Source: Clostridium sp. (GTDB lineage: Bacteria; Bacillota; Clostridia; Clostridiales; Clostridiaceae). Taken from it: a stretch of 64,000 nucleotides of DNA. Both the position numbers and the translations under genes were made by a program. The DNA is taken from contig NZ_JAKVOI010000001.1 in NCBI RefSeq assembly GCF_022482905.1, positions 1,923,958 through 1,987,957 of the forward strand, in the 5' to 3' direction. Position 1 is the first letter of the stretch. Each line of letters starts with the position of its first letter. Below are positions 63,050 through 64,000 of this stretch, one piece after another. The notes below the pieces were generated by a model. It ran no database searches. It was not told the DNA's origin and saw only the letters and a program-made list of their open reading frames with translations.

Positions 63050-64000
63050 TTATCTGTCAGCCAAAGTAACAAATGGACTTAAAGAATTAGCTCCCTTATA
63101 AGGCGTAATTGGTTTATTTCTATAAGGAGTACCATTGAATTTATAAATAAATCTAAACACCTGCTCATCATATAAAAATCTCACATGTATTGATACATCT
63201 GCTGTTGGTGCTTTTTTATCTATTCCTATATACTGGGTTGGATCTGCAAGTATGATGTCTCCTTTTTTACCAAGCACAGAACACTGCTCTATTGGAATTA
63301 TTGGTCTATTTAAAAGAGTGCTGTACTGTGAACTTGAAGCTCCTCCAGACGGTAGAAATACTGGTGCTCCTCCTGTTCCTATATTAAGTGCCATTGTGTA
63401 AAGCTGTGGTTCTATTTCTTGATTAATATACCACACAGCATTAGCTCTAAGCCTTGCAGGCACTGAACTCCACATTTTAAGTATATTTTCATACTTTATA
63501 GTTCCTGCTGCTTGATCTTTCTCTTTTGCTACAGTTACAAGTGCATCTGAATTTAACACCCCAAGCGGCATTCCAACACCACTTCCATTAATAATTGCAT
63601 CATCAATCTTAAAGCTCATTTCATCAGCATAAGCTTGTTTTACTATTGCCTCAAGAGCTGTTGCATCCTGAAGTAAGTCATCTGTAACATAACAAAGTGC
63701 CAGTAATTTCTGAAGTGCCATATCAATTTCTCTAAACTTAGGCTTTGACTTTGTAACAGTTTCTGCTTCAGCTATCCAGTAAGCCTGGACTCCACCCCAC
63801 CTGCTCCCGTTAGCCCTGCTGGTTTCATCAATGCCGAGAGCCCTGAGTCTGTTGGTATTTGCACCTATTGGAATCATCCTTATTCTATTTGCAACCTGGC
63901 TTTCTGACATCATAACATCAAACATATCCTGTATAAAATCATTTTCCAGCATAAAGCCGCCTTCAGACGTTACACTTTCATTCAAACCTGATGCTGAATT
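63050..64000 (-). CDS. HK97-type major capsid protein, 5' partial
   Basis: The frame is open to the window edge and gives 317 residues of the C-terminal part of an HK97-fold capsid protein: GGFMLENDFIQDMFDVMMSE, GGVQAYWIAEAETVTKSKPK, ALCYVTDDLLQDATALEAIV, ADEMSFKIDDAIINGSGVGM and GDIILADPTQYIGIDKK. These are standard spine-helix and P-domain segments. The N-terminal delta domain lies beyond the window. It marks the prophage as a tailed phage with genes running head to tail on the minus strand. Confidence 0.93.
   Translation of the reverse strand, partial: NSASGLNESVTSEGGFMLENDFIQDMFDVMMSESQVANRIRMIPIGANTNRLRALGIDETSRANGSRWGGVQAYWIAEAETVTKSKPKFREIDMALQKLLALCYVTDDLLQDATALEAIVKQAYADEMSFKIDDAIINGSGVGMPLGVLNSDALVTVAKEKDQAAGTIKYENILKMWSSVPARLRANAVWYINQEIEPQLYTMALNIGTGGAPVFLPSGGASSSQYSTLLNRPIIPIEQCSVLGKKGDIILADPTQYIGIDKKAPTADVSIHVRFLYDEQVFRFIYKFNGTPYRNKPITPYKGANSLSPFVTLADR

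Overview
The window reads as low-GC Firmicutes DNA, most likely a Clostridium. The base composition is AT-rich, ribosome binding sites are strong AGGAGG types, and the gene set fits: a glycyl radical enzyme with its activase, a close relative of the Clostridium kluyveri 4-hydroxybutyrate dehydrogenase, BioW-type biotin synthesis, an OhrR/MarR sensor, and a clostridial siphovirus-type prophage. The species cannot be fixed from sequence alone. No rRNA, tRNA or CRISPR array was seen.

1-6.5 kb: the edge of a type I restriction specificity-like gene, then an OhrR-type peroxide-sensing regulator with a flavodoxin behind a perfect palindromic operator. A SatD/DUF3307 pair, a MarR regulator diverging from a ketopantoate reductase-like gene that has lost its nucleotide-binding N-terminus, a cupin, and a frameshifted MarR gene follow. 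6.5-11.7 kb: a transferred-looking block that is visibly richer in G+C, holding an FtsX-type ABC permease, its ATPase, a short-loop histidine kinase and an OmpR-type regulator, preceded by a translationally coupled 29-codon remnant. 11.8-12.5 kb: fragments (Rpn nuclease tail, WYL regulator tail, a 35-bp holin relic). 12.5-14.5 kb: a BioW-BioF fusion gene behind a textbook BirA operator.

15.0-21.4 kb: the main metabolic locus, with a LuxR-type regulator, a glycyl radical activase, a 4-hydroxybutyrate dehydrogenase-like iron alcohol dehydrogenase, and an 839-residue glycyl radical enzyme carrying diol-dehydratase-type active-site residues. The substrate is unknown. 21.8-27.7 kb: a decaying stretch of redox genes (truncated LarC, internally deleted aldo-keto reductase, two MerR remnants, split DUF362 gene, a flavodoxin/aldo-keto reductase chimera), with an intact flavodoxin, cupin and ElaA acetyltransferase among them.

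27.9-43.8 kb: a minus-strand, very AT-rich accessory island with the marks of a defence island. It holds a PLD-like nuclease split at its HKD motif, a group II intron tail, a CoiA-like zinc-ribbon protein, a TIR-domain protein, a large Cap4/DUF4297-like nuclease-STAND NTPase-helical repeat protein split by a frameshift, a coiled-coil protein, a HEPN-like protein, and an operon with an XRE regulator, a SIR2-like protein, a DUF5677-like protein and unknown partners. It abuts a three-gene serine recombinase module (43.9-47.5 kb).

47.9-64 kb: a prophage in reverse order (lysis, tail, head), cut by the window at the major capsid gene. It has a CCCAAAC frameshift site in the tail chaperone gene, a zeta-like ATPase with a small upstream partner in the head module, and two unrecognised genes inserted in the tail module. 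The structural genes read cleanly, whereas many genes outside the prophage are broken; this contrast suggests real gene decay, although several breaks lie in homopolymers and need read-level confirmation.
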